From Dehalococcoidia bacterium (GTDB lineage Bacteria > Chloroflexota > Dehalococcoidia > Dehalococcoidales > RBG-16-60-22): a stretch of 5,768 nt of DNA. The translations under genes and the position numbers were made by a program. Within the stretch, counting starts at the first letter, position 1. The number at the start of each line of letters is the position of its first letter. Shown piece after piece: positions 5,760 to 5,768 of this stretch. A model generated the notes under the pieces. The model worked only from the letters and a program-made list of their open reading frames with translations. It was not told where the DNA came from and did no database searches. The stretch is taken from positions 1 through 5,768 of the forward strand of contig JAUWYU010000106.1 in the NCBI GenBank assembly GCA_030615655.1. Direction: 5' to 3'.

Positions 5760-5768
5760 TCTACCTCA
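5760..5768 (+). repeat. direct repeat TCTACCTCA, second copy at window edge
   Basis: This is an exact second copy of the nine bases at 5583-5591, preceded by ATTTTA. In the first copy the C-run and the 12-bp hairpin follow at once; whether the same follows here lies outside the window. Confidence 0.45.

Larger units (their letters stand above)
5262..5768. other. non-coding region upstream of hpt
   Basis: About 500 bases without a credible gene. From the left it holds the hpt promoter and an A-run of nine (5357-5365). Next comes a stretch (about 5382-5580) that is rich in G and T and poor in C on the plus strand, then a cluster of C/G-rich hairpins (5601-5709), then an AT-rich end. Short open frames on both strands (5429-5617 minus, 5493-5702 plus) translate into low-complexity Pro, Lys and Gly-rich peptides that follow the repeats and have no ribosome site or family resemblance. 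The composition and hairpins suggest a dispersed intergenic repeat rather than genes. Confidence 0.6.

Overview
The window looks like ordinary bacterial chromosome. It carries two short operons that run towards each other, plus about 500 bases of non-coding DNA at the right end. The proteins are clearly bacterial. The overall gene content and the C/G-rich hairpin repeats at the right edge remind me of Dehalococcoidia-type Chloroflexota, but that placement is a recollection-based inference, not something the sequence proves.

Left half, plus strand (1-2285): the 3' end of rpmF (ribosomal protein L32, with two CxxC zinc knuckles), then fabD (malonyl-CoA:ACP transacylase), fabG (3-oxoacyl-ACP reductase) and a small Mth938-domain protein. 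The last three are packed tightly (20-nt and 2-nt gaps). This is a reduced version of the common rpmF/fab cluster: plsX and fabH are not between rpmF and fabD, and acpP/fabF do not follow fabG. FabD loads malonyl groups on ACP and FabG performs the first reduction of each elongation cycle; the role of the Mth938 protein is unknown.

Middle to right, minus strand (5261 down to 2275): hpt (hypoxanthine phosphoribosyltransferase), then an adenine deaminase gene, then a COG1926-type phosphoribosyltransferase. The first two make a complete two-step adenine salvage route: adenine is deaminated to hypoxanthine, which is joined to PRPP to give IMP. A good sigma70-type promoter (TGGACA, 17-nt spacer, TATAAT) sits so close to the hpt ATG that the transcript should be nearly leaderless. 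The last gene of this operon overlaps the last gene of the fab operon tail to tail by 11 bases.

Right edge (5262-5768): no gene that I believe. It holds the hpt promoter, a T/G-rich and C-poor stretch with two perfect 9-bp inverted repeats, and a cluster of GC-rich hairpins that looks like a dispersed intergenic repeat. A 9-base direct repeat suggests that another copy may begin at the window edge.

I found no mobile-element gene, CRISPR array, RNA gene or evident new system. The most useful observations are the near-leaderless purine-salvage operon, the probable TTG start of adenine deaminase, the acidic cofactor-site residue in FabG, the Mth938 gene fixed to fabG, and the hairpin repeat.
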